Source: DAIRDK01 sp035403225 (GTDB lineage Bacteria > Bacteroidota > Bacteroidia > Bacteroidales > FEN-979). Taken from it: a stretch of DNA of 31,900 nt. A program made the position numbers and the translations under genes. The stretch is from assembly GCA_035403225.1 (NCBI GenBank), contig DAONET010000025.1, forward strand, positions 1 to 31,900, written 5' to 3'. The notes below the pieces were generated by a model. That model saw only the letters and a program-made list of their open reading frames with translations, searched no databases and was not told where the DNA came from. Shown here in pieces: positions 1-8,414 of the stretch (its first letter is position 1; every line of letters starts with the position of its first letter).

Positions 1-11
1 CACGCTTTATC

Positions 12-33
12 ATGACCTGATATAAGGGTCATG
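12..33. terminator. Hairpin downstream of the FISUMP gene, possible weak terminator
   Basis: CATGACC at 12-18 and GGTCATG at 27-33 form a perfect 7-bp stem with a 9-nt loop, just past the stop codon of the minus-strand gene that ends at 55. On the minus strand it is followed by ATAAAG rather than a run of T, so it may be only an mRNA 3'-end hairpin. Confidence 0.3.
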
Positions 34-54
34 CTTCTCCGCTACCTGTCTTTT

Positions 55-1422
55 TCAATCTTTGATACACCGGCAGGAAAGACCTAAACTTTTATTATCA
101 TATTCCAGCCCAATACGACTTTCAACGGCCATAAGAACTCTGGTTAATAATTTTTCCGGATATTCTTGCATGGCGGTCGATGTCCAAAATGAGGACAGCG
201 CCTGGAGCATATCATATTCGCCTTGCTCGTATTTGATACCTGCGCCAAGGGCGGTAAAACCGCTGTTGTTTTTCCCCCAGGGGAACCACCAATGAAACTC
301 ATCGGCTTCTTTTATCTGGTTCCCCTCATCCGTGCCCCGGTAATCCCCGAAATCGGCCAGGAGCGGGTTCATGCCCAGGTAAATTTCCAACGTCTTCCAT
401 TCCGGGTGATCTGCCAGGTGCCAGCCATTGGGGCACAGACCCTGTATCCGGATGCTGTCGCCGTAGGGTTGAGGAGAACCATTTATGGCCGCGGCCCCGG
501 AATACAATCTTCCGTATTCGGCGGAAATGGAAGGATCATCATTATAGTCAAACCAATATTTCGTGGTATAGTCATTGGAAAAGCAGCCCACGCCGGTACC
601 ATCGACAAGCGGGGTGCCGTCTGCATAATGTTTGCATTTCATGTTCTCCCGCATCCAGCATTGGATCCCGATCTGAACTGTCTGATAGGTGTTCCCGTCG
701 ATATCGGTGACCAGGGCGACCCCCGGACACGGTTTCGACAGGTAAACGGGAATAGAATCCTCGTTGTCAGGATAGCCGCGGGAGGTGTTTGTATAATACC
801 CGGTTTTCCGGCCGGTGATTCGGATCTCATCACCCGGGTTGAAGATGAAATCTCCCGAAAAAGGTTCCTGTGCGGCGGATTTGATGCCGGTTTTGTCACA
901 GTGATTCAAAAGTGTTAAAGTGGGAGGACCGTCGCAGAGGCCGTCTCCCGTCATTTTGAAAGAGGCCGGCCATTGTCGTCCAGTAACCTTCACCACATAC
1001 AGCACGGCCGCTCCTCCCTTGATTTCCATCAGGCTTGTACCGGCGCCCGGGTTGAAACACCGGTCAACCACCATGCTGCCCTGCATGTTGAAAACGGAGA
1101 CCCGCAGAGGCTCGTCTTTTGTCAGGTAAACCTGCAGTAACTGCAGTCCCGGTTTGTTTACCACCATTCCGATCCTTTTATCAATGAGTTCTTCGGAAAT
1201 GCCATTGATCAGAATCCCTTTGGAAAGGTTGATATCATAGGTGGAGACCTCCTGCGGCAGGGGACCGAAAGTGATGGTATCCGGGTTCGACAGGTTCTCG
1301 ATGATGATGGTATCCATGGGAGTGATCGCTTTTGAACATTGGCCCGTGACATGGATGATGACATCCTGAGACATGACACTGATCGAAGCCATTAAGAAAA
1401 AAAGTAAAAGAAGATGTTTCAT
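55..1422 (-). CDS. Secreted FISUMP-domain protein
   Basis: 455 residues. Residues 1-19 form a signal peptide (MKHLLLLFFLMASISVMSQ). The C-terminal half is a Fibrobacter succinogenes major paralogous (FISUMP) domain: DIDGNTYQTVQIGIQCWMREN starts it near residue 240, then come LCPNGWHL near 330, SGFTALGAG and FWTSTA near 390-415, and the closing SCRCIKD. Between the signal peptide and this domain (about residues 95-160) lies a stretch shaped like a type IX secretion sorting domain (VSVFNMQGSMVV, then VLYVVKVTG), here internal rather than C-terminal. FISUMP proteins are common, often lipid-linked or surface proteins of Bacteroidota and Fibrobacteres with no agreed biochemical role. The start is an ATG placed immediately before the signal peptide. 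No clear promoter was found. Cys-rich segments suggest disulfides outside the cytoplasm. The family call is firm; the function is unknown. Confidence 0.85.
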   Translation of the reverse strand: MKHLLLLFFLMASISVMSQDVIIHVTGQCSKAITPMDTIIIENLSNPDTITFGPLPQEVSTYDINLSKGILINGISEELIDKRIGMVVNKPGLQLLQVYLTKDEPLRVSVFNMQGSMVVDRCFNPGAGTSLMEIKGGAAVLYVVKVTGRQWPASFKMTGDGLCDGPPTLTLLNHCDKTGIKSAAQEPFSGDFIFNPGDEIRITGRKTGYYTNTSRGYPDNEDSIPVYLSKPCPGVALVTDIDGNTYQTVQIGIQCWMRENMKCKHYADGTPLVDGTGVGCFSNDYTTKYWFDYNDDPSISAEYGRLYSGAAAINGSPQPYGDSIRIQGLCPNGWHLADHPEWKTLEIYLGMNPLLADFGDYRGTDEGNQIKEADEFHWWFPWGKNNSGFTALGAGIKYEQGEYDMLQALSSFWTSTAMQEYPEKLLTRVLMAVESRIGLEYDNKSLGLSCRCIKD

Positions 1423-1650
1423 GGGATGTCAAATTTCGAAAATTACTCTGTAGAAAGATCTTTGCAGGAACCGAAAATGAATCAATGCAATTATAATGAA
1501 TATTTTTGATAAAGTCAAGAGACATGGTTTTATTTTTCTGTTTTCCTGCACCGTACATGCAAATTTGTGAAAAAGAAAAGACATGTTGTGTCTTCTCCCG
1601 TTCGCACTTGATAAGGAAACCAGGGAGAGGGAATCAAAGGCCGGTATGGC

Positions 1651-2223
1651 TTAATTCAATGCCGGATCGGGCGGGAAATTCGCCCAGATGGCGTAGTCTT
1701 TCCCCATGTTTTTCAGGTGGTCGCTCCAAAGTTTCTCGGGGTGGTCATTGATCACTTCACCGACGGTGGTGTGCGACAGGACCCACGAGTTTTCGCGGAT
1801 CTCGCGTTCAAGCTGGCTGGGTTCCCATCCGGAATAGCCGAGGTAGAAGCGGATCTGGCCTTCCGTCAACTCGCCCCGCTCCATCAATGCCCGGATGACA
1901 CTCACTTCTCCACCCCAGAAGAGCCCGTTCAGGATGGGCAGACTGCCCGGGATGTCGGGTCTCGTATGGATGAAAAAGATGCTATCGGTCTTGACCGGTC
2001 CCCCGAGGTATACCGGGAAGTCGAACCCGGGAAATTCCCGCACGACATCGTTTAAATCGGCCTCCAACGGCTTGTTGATGATGACCCCGAACGTGCCTTC
2101 CTCGTTATGTTCGGCCAGCAGAACAACTGACTGGCGGAAATAGAAATCCTGCAACGAAGGTTCTGAAATAAGAATGATCCCCCGCCTCGGCGCAATGATC
2201 CGGTTAGGTATCTCTTTCTTCAA
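1651..2223 (-). CDS. YqgE/AlgH family protein (UPF0301)
   Basis: The core matches YqgE/AlgH: GIILISEPSLQD, then SVVLLAEHNEEGTFGVIINKP, YLGGPV, and a late GYSGWEPSQLEREI motif. AlgH was named as an alginate regulator in Pseudomonas, but the molecular role of the family is still unclear. The frame has no ATG near the family's usual N-terminus. A TTG at 2221-2223 gives MKKEIPNRIIAPRRGIILIS, which fits the 10-20 residues normally found before the core and makes about 190 residues, close to family length. The frame stays open up to another TTG at 2265, but that codon lies inside the predicted promoter (2251-2281), so I prefer 2223. The gene is divergent from the MurL-like gene. Family certain, start uncertain. 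Confidence 0.85.
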   Translation of the reverse strand: MKKEIPNRIIAPRRGIILISEPSLQDFYFRQSVVLLAEHNEEGTFGVIINKPLEADLNDVVREFPGFDFPVYLGGPVKTDSIFFIHTRPDIPGSLPILNGLFWGGEVSVIRALMERGELTEGQIRFYLGYSGWEPSQLEREIRENSWVLSHTTVGEVINDHPEKLWSDHLKNMGKDYAIWANFPPDPALN

Positions 2224-2229
2224 ATTGTT

Positions 2230-2237
2230 TAAATTTG
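2230..2237 (+). promoter_or_regulatory. -7 element for the murL-murD2 operon
   Basis: TAAATTTG matches the Bacteroidota -7 consensus TAnnTTTG, with a predicted start of transcription near 2244 and about 25-37 bases of leader. The -33 region is weak. The element lies within the region covered by the opposing YqgE promoter. Confidence 0.45.
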
Positions 2238-2250
2238 CAGAGAACAACAA

Positions 2251-2281
2251 CAAAAATAATACCAAAAGATGGGAAAGTCAA
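2251..2281 (-). promoter_or_regulatory. Bacteroidota-type promoter for the YqgE gene
   Basis: On the minus strand, TTG (2281-2279) is followed after 20 bases by TATTTTTG (2258-2251), which fits the Bacteroidota sigma-ABfr pattern of a -33 TTTG/TTG and -7 TAnnTTTG. Transcription would start near 2244, about 20 bases before the preferred TTG start. Confidence 0.5.
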
Positions 2282-3645
2282 TGAGTAATAACAAATTCCA
2301 CCAGTTGCGTGACGAATTTCCTGTCTTTGTTTACCGGGATTATTCTTATAGCTTGGATAACAGTGGGTTGAAGGGTTCTTTCCGGTTTGAAACAGGACCG
2401 GATCATGTTTTTTGCCCCTCGTTTTTCATTCCCCGGAAAGATTTCTTCCTGCCGGATGAAGTCATTGCCCCGGGGCTGCCTTCCCTGGTGTTCCATATCG
2501 GATTAATCGAGCTGATCAGCTATTGGAAAGCTGCTTGTCCGCCGGTGGTGGAGATCATCCCTCACGGGTTGACAAAGGATCAGCAGGAGTGGTGGAAGCG
2601 GGTCTATTTTCACGGACTGGGCGAGTTCTTTTACCTGAATGGGATTGATACCGGTATCGACCGTTTTATGGAGATCAGGGCAACGAACGAAAGCGTGCCG
2701 CTGAGGCCCGTCCGTCCGGTGAATGAGGGGGTGATCATCCCCGTGGGCGGTGGCAAGGATTCGGTGTTGACCCTGGAGGTGTTGGGCAAACAGACCGACA
2801 GTCTGCCGCTGGTGATGAACCCCGTGAAAGCGGCAGTGGATTGCATCGTCCGGTCAGGATGCTCCGAAGGAGGATACCTGGAGATACGCCGCACCCTCGA
2901 TCCGCATCTGCTTGAATTAAACAGCCTCGGCTTCCTGAACGGACATACCCCGTTCTCGGCCCTGCTGGCTTTCTATACGATCCTCGCCGCTCACCTCACC
3001 GGCAGAAAGTACATCGCGCTGTCGAACGAATCCAGCGCCAACGAGCCGACGATCCCGGGGACCATGATCAATCACCAGTTTTCGAAATCGTTTGCCTTTG
3101 AGACGGATTTCCGCGATTATGTGAAAAAATACCTGTCGTCCGACACCGAATATTTCAGTTTCCTTCGTCCGCTGCACGAAATACAGATAGCCCGTCTTTT
3201 CGCCGGTTATCCGCAGTATCATGATATTTTTCGGAGCTGTAACGCAGGCAGCAAGACCAACAGCTGGTGCGGCAAGTGTTCCAAATGCCTGTTCGCCTGG
3301 ATCATCCTTTCTCCCTTTTTATCCGAAGAAAAAATGAACCTGATTTTCGGGAAAGACCTCTACAACGATCCCGGCCTGACCTTGTATTTCGATCAGCTCA
3401 CCGGACTGGCGGCTGAGAAGCCGTTCGATTGTGTCGGGACCGTCGACGAGGTGAACGCCGCGGTGCGGGAAGTGATCCGTCAGCGGGCAGGCCGTCCGTT
3501 GCCTTTGTTGCTTCAGCGGTACAGGAACCACGCAGCGGAAATGACTGCTCCCGTTGATCCCGGCCTCATGAAGGATTCATTCGATCCGCATCATCAAGTG
3601 CCGGCCCCGTTTCTGAACCTCTTAAAAAATGCGCTCCATGCATGA
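2269..3645 (+). CDS. murL: Probable UDP-MurNAc-L-Ala-L-Glu epimerase (MurL-like, PP-loop protein)
   Basis: 458 residues. An adenine-nucleotide alpha-hydrolase style PP-loop, PVGGGKDSVLTLE, lies at about 158-170 and a cysteine cluster CGKCSKC at 334-340. MurL of Xanthomonas uses ATP to epimerise the L-Glu of UDP-MurNAc-L-Ala-L-Glu to D-Glu, and works with MurD2, which adds L-Glu. The family assignment is from remembered features (size, PP-loop, cysteines) and, above all, from context: the next gene overlaps by 17 bases and is a MurD-type ligase, and a wall hydrolase follows. No signal peptide, so it should be cytoplasmic. ATG codons at 2269 and 2281 are both possible; the second gives MSNNKFHQL and lies further from the promoter. 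The alternative is another PP-loop ATPase of unknown function. The operon supports the peptidoglycan role, but it is still inference. Confidence 0.7.
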   Translation: MGKSMSNNKFHQLRDEFPVFVYRDYSYSLDNSGLKGSFRFETGPDHVFCPSFFIPRKDFFLPDEVIAPGLPSLVFHIGLIELISYWKAACPPVVEIIPHGLTKDQQEWWKRVYFHGLGEFFYLNGIDTGIDRFMEIRATNESVPLRPVRPVNEGVIIPVGGGKDSVLTLEVLGKQTDSLPLVMNPVKAAVDCIVRSGCSEGGYLEIRRTLDPHLLELNSLGFLNGHTPFSALLAFYTILAAHLTGRKYIALSNESSANEPTIPGTMINHQFSKSFAFETDFRDYVKKYLSSDTEYFSFLRPLHEIQIARLFAGYPQYHDIFRSCNAGSKTNSWCGKCSKCLFAWIILSPFLSEEKMNLIFGKDLYNDPGLTLYFDQLTGLAAEKPFDCVGTVDEVNAAVREVIRQRAGRPLPLLLQRYRNHAAEMTAPVDPGLMKDSFDPHHQVPAPFLNLLKNALHA

Positions 3646-4966
3646 TCTGATTCGGAACATGATGAAAGGGAAACGGGTACTGTTGCTCGGTTTCGGACGC
3701 GAAGGGCAAGTGAGTTACCAAGTTATCCGGCAGGCGCTACCCGGTCAACGGCTCATCGTGGCCGATGGCAACGAAAAGATCCGTGATCATGAGTTGTTAC
3801 GTGGCGATCCGGATATCGACTTCCAGGTCGGGCCGGGCTACCTTGACGGTCTCGACCGCTTCGACCTGATCGTGAAAAGCCCCGGCATCACCCTGAAAGA
3901 TATCGTACCGGCGGTGGATCCCGCGCGGATCACCTCGCAGACGGACCTTTTCCTCCGAAAGTATTCCCGGCAGATTATCGGCGTGACAGGCACCAAGGGG
4001 AAAAGCACGACCTCGAGCCTGATTTATCATATCTTGAATAATACCGGAGTAGAATCATTGTTGCTGGGCAATATCGGCACCCCCGCCTTTCATTTCCTCG
4101 ACAAGATCACTCCTTCCACCACCATCGTCTTTGAACTCTCGTCGCATCAACTCCAGTATGTTATCTGCAGCCCGCATATCGCCATCCTCCTGAACCTTTA
4201 CCAGGAACATCTGGATGCCTACCGGTCGTTTCTTGAATATCAACTGGCCAAGATGAACATCACCCGCTTCCAACAGGAAGGTGATTATTTTATATATAAT
4301 TCTGATGATCAGATTGTTGCAGGTCATGCTGCCGCTTTCCGGAAGAGGCAGACCCTGATCCCGTTCTCGCTGAGCGAGGTGAGGGACCCGGTGTTGGGTC
4401 ACCTGCACAACCGGTATCTGCGGGGAGACCATAACCGGATGAACGCGATGGCGGCGGTGAAAGCCTGTCGTTTGTGCGGGCTGGCCGACGACGACATCGC
4501 GGAGGGGCTGGATTCGTTTAAGGGGTTGGCGCACCGGATGGAATATGCTGGCCGGTATCACGGGATCGACTTCTATAACGACTCTATCGCCACCATCCCC
4601 GAGGCCTGCATGGCGGCTGTCAGGGCCATTCCCGGCGTTGATACGCTCATCCTGGGCGGCTTCGACCGCGGCATCTCATACGATGGGCTTGCGCAGTTCC
4701 TGGTGCAGTCGGAGGTGAGCACCTTCATCCTGACCGGCATGGCGGGAGAGCGCATAGCGCAGGCGATGGAGGCCGTCGGCATACAGGGAAAGCGGCTGAT
4801 TCGTATCCATCGTTTTGATGACTTTGCCGGATATGCCGTAAAATATACCCGTCCGGGCCACGTTTGTCTGTTATCGCCTGCTGCTGCCAGTTATGATGAG
4901 TTCCGCAGTTTTGAAGAGCGGGGCATGCGCTTTACCGAACTGATCAGCAAAGCTGAAAACACATAA
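3629..4966 (+). CDS. murD2: Mur ligase, MurD type (probable UDP-MurNAc-L-Ala--L-Glu ligase, MurD2)
   Basis: 445 residues with the three-domain Mur ligase layout. There is an N-terminal Rossmann-like UDP-binding part (VLLLGFGREGQ, about 16-27), an ATP-binding loop GVTGTKGKSTTSS at about 118-130, the central ELSSHQL motif, the HRMEYAG segment opening the C-terminal domain, and the MurD-like ending LLSPAAASYDEFRSFEERG. Classic MurD adds D-Glu to UDP-MurNAc-L-Ala. MurD2, paired with MurL, adds L-Glu, which MurL then epimerises. The reading frame starts inside the preceding gene (17-base overlap); internal ATGs at 3638 or 3659 would remove an unusual extension and put the nucleotide fold nearer the N-terminus. 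Substrate stereochemistry cannot be read from the sequence alone, so MurD2 rather than MurD rests on the neighbour. Confidence 0.8.
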   Translation: MRSMHDLIRNMMKGKRVLLLGFGREGQVSYQVIRQALPGQRLIVADGNEKIRDHELLRGDPDIDFQVGPGYLDGLDRFDLIVKSPGITLKDIVPAVDPARITSQTDLFLRKYSRQIIGVTGTKGKSTTSSLIYHILNNTGVESLLLGNIGTPAFHFLDKITPSTTIVFELSSHQLQYVICSPHIAILLNLYQEHLDAYRSFLEYQLAKMNITRFQQEGDYFIYNSDDQIVAGHAAAFRKRQTLIPFSLSEVRDPVLGHLHNRYLRGDHNRMNAMAAVKACRLCGLADDDIAEGLDSFKGLAHRMEYAGRYHGIDFYNDSIATIPEACMAAVRAIPGVDTLILGGFDRGISYDGLAQFLVQSEVSTFILTGMAGERIAQAMEAVGIQGKRLIRIHRFDDFAGYAVKYTRPGHVCLLSPAAASYDEFRSFEERGMRFTELISKAENT

Positions 4967-4969
4967 ATA

Positions 4970-5637
4970 ATGAAACAAACGTACCACCGGCTCCCTTTAC
5001 TGCTATTGCTCCTTTCCTGCCTGTTTCTGTCGCCTGCTCTGGCTCAGAGTCCCGATTATGAGGCGGCGGTAAAAGATTATATCGATCTGTACAAAGACAT
5101 TGCCATCCGTGAGATGAACCAGTATGGCATCCCTGCCAGCATCACGCTGGCGCAGGGGATCATTGAATCGAATGCCGGACGCAGTACGCTCGCACAGAAA
5201 GCCAATAACCACTTCGGGATCAAGTGTCACAANNNNNNNNNNNNNNNNNNNNNNNNNNNNNNNNNNNNNNNNNNNNNNNNNNNNNNNNNNNNNNNNNNNN
5301 NNNNNNNNNNNNNNNNNNNNNNNNNNNNNNNNCCTGGATGGTCATCACCGCTCCGGGAGAAGATCTTCGCGACATCTCCTGCGCGTTTGATATCCCCGTC
5401 AGGAGGCTTTACCGGTACAATGACCTGAAGATCGGTGAGAATATTCACGACGGCGATCCGGTGTACCTGGCAAAGAAACGGGGCCGGTCGGAGGTGAAGG
5501 TGCACAAGGTAGAAAAGGGGCAGACGATGTGGCAGATCGCTCAGCTCTATGGGGTGAAGATGCACAGGCTCTGCGTGAGAAACGGCATCGAGCCCGGGCA
5601 GGAGCCGCAAGCCGGACAGATCTTACGGCTGCGTTAA
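4970..5637 (+). CDS. Secreted glucosaminidase with LysM repeats (interrupted by a gap)
   Basis: The gene starts 3 bases after the Mur ligase. Residues 1-26 are a signal peptide (a leucine run ending in SPALAQ). The start of a glucosaminidase (lysozyme-like) domain follows: YGIPASITLAQGIIESNAG and ANNHFGIKCH; the family's catalytic Glu would be in the IIES motif. A 100-N gap then cuts the protein. After the gap the sequence resumes in another frame of the placeholder (so the real gap is not 100 bases) with two LysM modules: one around VRRLYRYNDLKIG and one VHKVEKGQTMWQIAQLYGV to the C-terminal GQILRLR. Likely role: cutting peptidoglycan glycan strands in the periplasm, with LysM binding the wall. 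The visible 189 residues are well short of the 300 or so usual. The 3' end overlaps the convergent gene by 15 bases. Confidence 0.85.
5233..5332. other. Scaffold gap (100 N) inside the glucosaminidase gene
   Basis: Exactly 100 N. The frame differs on the two sides, and the missing part of the glucosaminidase domain would need more than 100 bases, so the length is a placeholder. Confidence 0.98.
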
Positions 5638-8358
5638 CCGGTAACACTTGATGGCCTTCCCGGCGCCGATCACCAGGTTGGCGGTGGTTTTGTTTTCCAC
5701 GTTCCCCAGGTCGAACGGCGTGCTTCCCCGGATAGCCGATTCGGTCTCCACCAATCCCTTCCTGTCGAACAGAAACACTTCCCGCGTAGAAGACGAATAG
5801 ATTCCGATGTAAGTATGGTTATTCACCGTACGGATGATATGCGGAGGAGCCACGGGGTGGGTGAAATGATACGAATAGAACATCTTGAGTGACCGGTTGT
5901 AGTATGAGAGAATGTTCCGGTCGAAGAAGATGTAATCGGGCACTTTGTTACCCGTCATGTCTTCGTAAAGAAATACATGCCGCGGGGTGAAAAAGTTACA
6001 GGTCAGCGAGCTGGTCTTGCCGTTCTCGGCCAGCAGGATGATGTGACCCTGATGGTCGGTAGTGAGCAGGGCGCCGTTGCGGCCGGAGCGGTTCAGGAAG
6101 AAGCCGGATCCCAGAGCGATGGTAAAGGGTTTGGCGGGTTTGATGCGTACTTCTCCGCGGCGGTCGGTGATCAGGAACTCCCCTTCGCTGCCGGTGATCG
6201 CCAGGTGGTCCTTGTGGTTGTATACAAGATATTGCACCGGTCGGGTAATGGGCTGCGAGAGCTTTGGCAGGCTCCATCCCTCCGTCAGCACTCCCCCGAG
6301 GGAGAAGTTATAGACTCGGTTATCGCGGAAGGCTACAAAGATGCAGTAATCGCGTGTGTTGTTGTAGTCGGTGACCGTGAGGCCGTTGGTGGCCCGTAAC
6401 GGGAACTTCATCGGGAAACGGTCGGCGATGACGCCGTCGGAGCGTATCAGGTACAGATGGTTCTCGGTATTGAAGAGGTAGAACAGGGAATCGCTTCCGC
6501 GGATATAGATCGGGTGGAACGTGCCGAGGACCTTGCCGTAGAGTTTCTTTTTCCAGAGTACCAGGCCGGAAGAATCGATCATATACAGGGAGTTCAGGGT
6601 ATCTGTCGCCAGCACGACCTGGTCGCCGTGACTGTTTTTCGGGACGATCTGCGGAGCGCCGGAGACGGTGGTGTCGAGCGGACACTGCCAGGCCACCTGG
6701 CTCTCGTCGCTGGGATTGGGATTGAAACGCAGGGAGATGCTGGTATAATACAGTCCTTGTTTGTTGATAACCTGCATGGTCAGCGACTCGAATTTGCGCA
6801 GGGAATCCGACAGATCGCGGATATACCCCGATAAGGTCTCGTTGAAGAGAGAGGGCGGAGAGGCAAGGATGCTGCCGGGTTTGCAGAAGAACAGGATGTT
6901 GGACTGGCCGGAGATGTTGTCAGCGACGTTGGTATAGCTTCGGTCTTTCACCAGGAGAGCTCCGGAGTTGTAATGGTTAATGAAGCTGACGAGGTGGAAC
7001 GGGGAGGCGGCGAAGATGGTGTATCCCCGGAACATGACATAGCAGGTTGTCTGGATGCCCGGACGGAAGTTACCGAAGACGGCATTCAGGGGATCCGACA
7101 AGTCGGCCAGGTAGATGGTGAGGCTGTCGTACCGGACGGAGTCGGTTTTTTTACCCAGGGCTTTGGCGAGGGACTGCAGGTAGTAGCGGGCGGTGTCGGG
7201 ATCGTTGTGTTGGATGGTGATAAGCCGGTAAGGTGACCCGTCCCTGTCGTTCATCGAGGCGGTGGCGAAGCAGAGTTGTTGCATGGTCCATGGCAGGAAA
7301 TACCCTTCCACGCGCATGTTACGGGCTTCATTGAATCGCGTGAGGCGGCCCGGCTCAATGGCTGACTCCAACCGTCGTTCTCTCATCTGAAGGTCACCCA
7401 GGTACCAACCCAGCTTCTCCAGTGAGAAGAGGGTAAAAGCGTTGATGTTGTCGGGCAGGATGTCGACCCCGTCATTGGATTGAGGCGTATGAGGCTCGTA
7501 AAGTGCCAACGTGTAATAGTTGCTGTCGGAACAAAGCAGGTAACCGTTCATCAGCAACTCATCCTTGCGGATGCTGATGTCAAGTCCGCACCAGTCGGCA
7601 AAACGGGCCAGCCGCACCAGGTCGCGCCGTGTCTCTTCCGAGGCGATCTTCCAGGTCGAGAGGGAAAGGTAGGGGATGTTAACAAAGATATTGGCGTCGG
7701 CCCGCTTGCCCGACGTCCTTTCGATAGTCCGGAAGTTGGCGGAGGATCCGGGGATGTAATTGAGCGATAACCGGTCGATGGCTTTCTTCACCAGGTTGGA
7801 ATAATGGCTCATGATGAAGACCCCCTTGGTGACCGAGATGAACAGCGGCTCTTTCATGCCGTCGGGGTGGAACCGCAGGATCTGGGTGGAGGCGTAAGGG
7901 TTGACGGTGAGGGTGGTCTTACCCGGGTAATTTTTCTTCAGAAAGTCGGATATCCCCGAGGGGGTGACGTCGTGGCCGGCCTCGCCCAGGTACATCAGTC
8001 CGAATTCCGATCTCCCGGTCAGCGCGAGAACGATGTAAAAAGGATGCTCTTTGACCATCCTGCTGATGTCACGGTCTTTCCCGGTGATGGAATCAATCAT
8101 CCTTACATCTTTCCACACCTTGCTGATGCCCGGATAGGCAGAGACTTCTTTCCAGATCAGGTTCGATTTAGTCAGCTCTTCGTAGAGCGATCCCGGCTCA
8201 TTGAGACGGATGACGAAAGCTGCTTTCTCGGGGACGGCATCCAATGGCAGCGAAGCAGGTTTGCTGTACCGCTGATAGAAGACATATCCGAGATAAGGTA
8301 TGCCTGTCAGCAGTACGATACAAAGGAGAATGAGGGAAGTAAGCCTGAGTGCTTTCAT
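5623..8358 (-). CDS. Membrane-anchored beta-propeller protein (DUF3352-like N-terminal part)
   Basis: 911 residues. An N-terminal hydrophobic segment (about 6-28) looks like an uncleaved signal anchor, followed by a periplasmic body. Residues about 40-540 resemble the DUF3352-type proteins of Bacteroidota (VPEKAAFVIRLNEP opening). From about 590 there are repeated short beta blades with VVLATDTLNSLYMIDSSG, LYLIRSDGVIADRF, FLITDRRGEV and VFLFDRKGLVETE, typical of a PQQ-like or WD-like propeller. I know of no assigned function; a role as an envelope assembly scaffold is possible but not shown. A -7 element at 8386-8393 suggests it is transcribed separately from rnhB. The stop overlaps the convergent LysM gene by 15 bases. 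Confidence 0.8.
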   Translation of the reverse strand: MKALRLTSLILLCIVLLTGIPYLGYVFYQRYSKPASLPLDAVPEKAAFVIRLNEPGSLYEELTKSNLIWKEVSAYPGISKVWKDVRMIDSITGKDRDISRMVKEHPFYIVLALTGRSEFGLMYLGEAGHDVTPSGISDFLKKNYPGKTTLTVNPYASTQILRFHPDGMKEPLFISVTKGVFIMSHYSNLVKKAIDRLSLNYIPGSSANFRTIERTSGKRADANIFVNIPYLSLSTWKIASEETRRDLVRLARFADWCGLDISIRKDELLMNGYLLCSDSNYYTLALYEPHTPQSNDGVDILPDNINAFTLFSLEKLGWYLGDLQMRERRLESAIEPGRLTRFNEARNMRVEGYFLPWTMQQLCFATASMNDRDGSPYRLITIQHNDPDTARYYLQSLAKALGKKTDSVRYDSLTIYLADLSDPLNAVFGNFRPGIQTTCYVMFRGYTIFAASPFHLVSFINHYNSGALLVKDRSYTNVADNISGQSNILFFCKPGSILASPPSLFNETLSGYIRDLSDSLRKFESLTMQVINKQGLYYTSISLRFNPNPSDESQVAWQCPLDTTVSGAPQIVPKNSHGDQVVLATDTLNSLYMIDSSGLVLWKKKLYGKVLGTFHPIYIRGSDSLFYLFNTENHLYLIRSDGVIADRFPMKFPLRATNGLTVTDYNNTRDYCIFVAFRDNRVYNFSLGGVLTEGWSLPKLSQPITRPVQYLVYNHKDHLAITGSEGEFLITDRRGEVRIKPAKPFTIALGSGFFLNRSGRNGALLTTDHQGHIILLAENGKTSSLTCNFFTPRHVFLYEDMTGNKVPDYIFFDRNILSYYNRSLKMFYSYHFTHPVAPPHIIRTVNNHTYIGIYSSSTREVFLFDRKGLVETESAIRGSTPFDLGNVENKTTANLVIGAGKAIKCYRLTQP

Positions 8359-8385
8359 CGGTCATGCCGTAACGGCAATTTTCTG

Positions 8386-8393
8386 CAAAAATA
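8386..8393 (-). promoter_or_regulatory. -7 element upstream of the propeller gene
   Basis: Minus-strand TATTTTTG matches TAnnTTTG, about 28 bases before the ATG at 8358, in the 56-base space after rnhB. The -33 part is poor. Confidence 0.4.
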
Positions 8394-8414
8394 GAACAAT
8401 TTGGAAACTAATGG

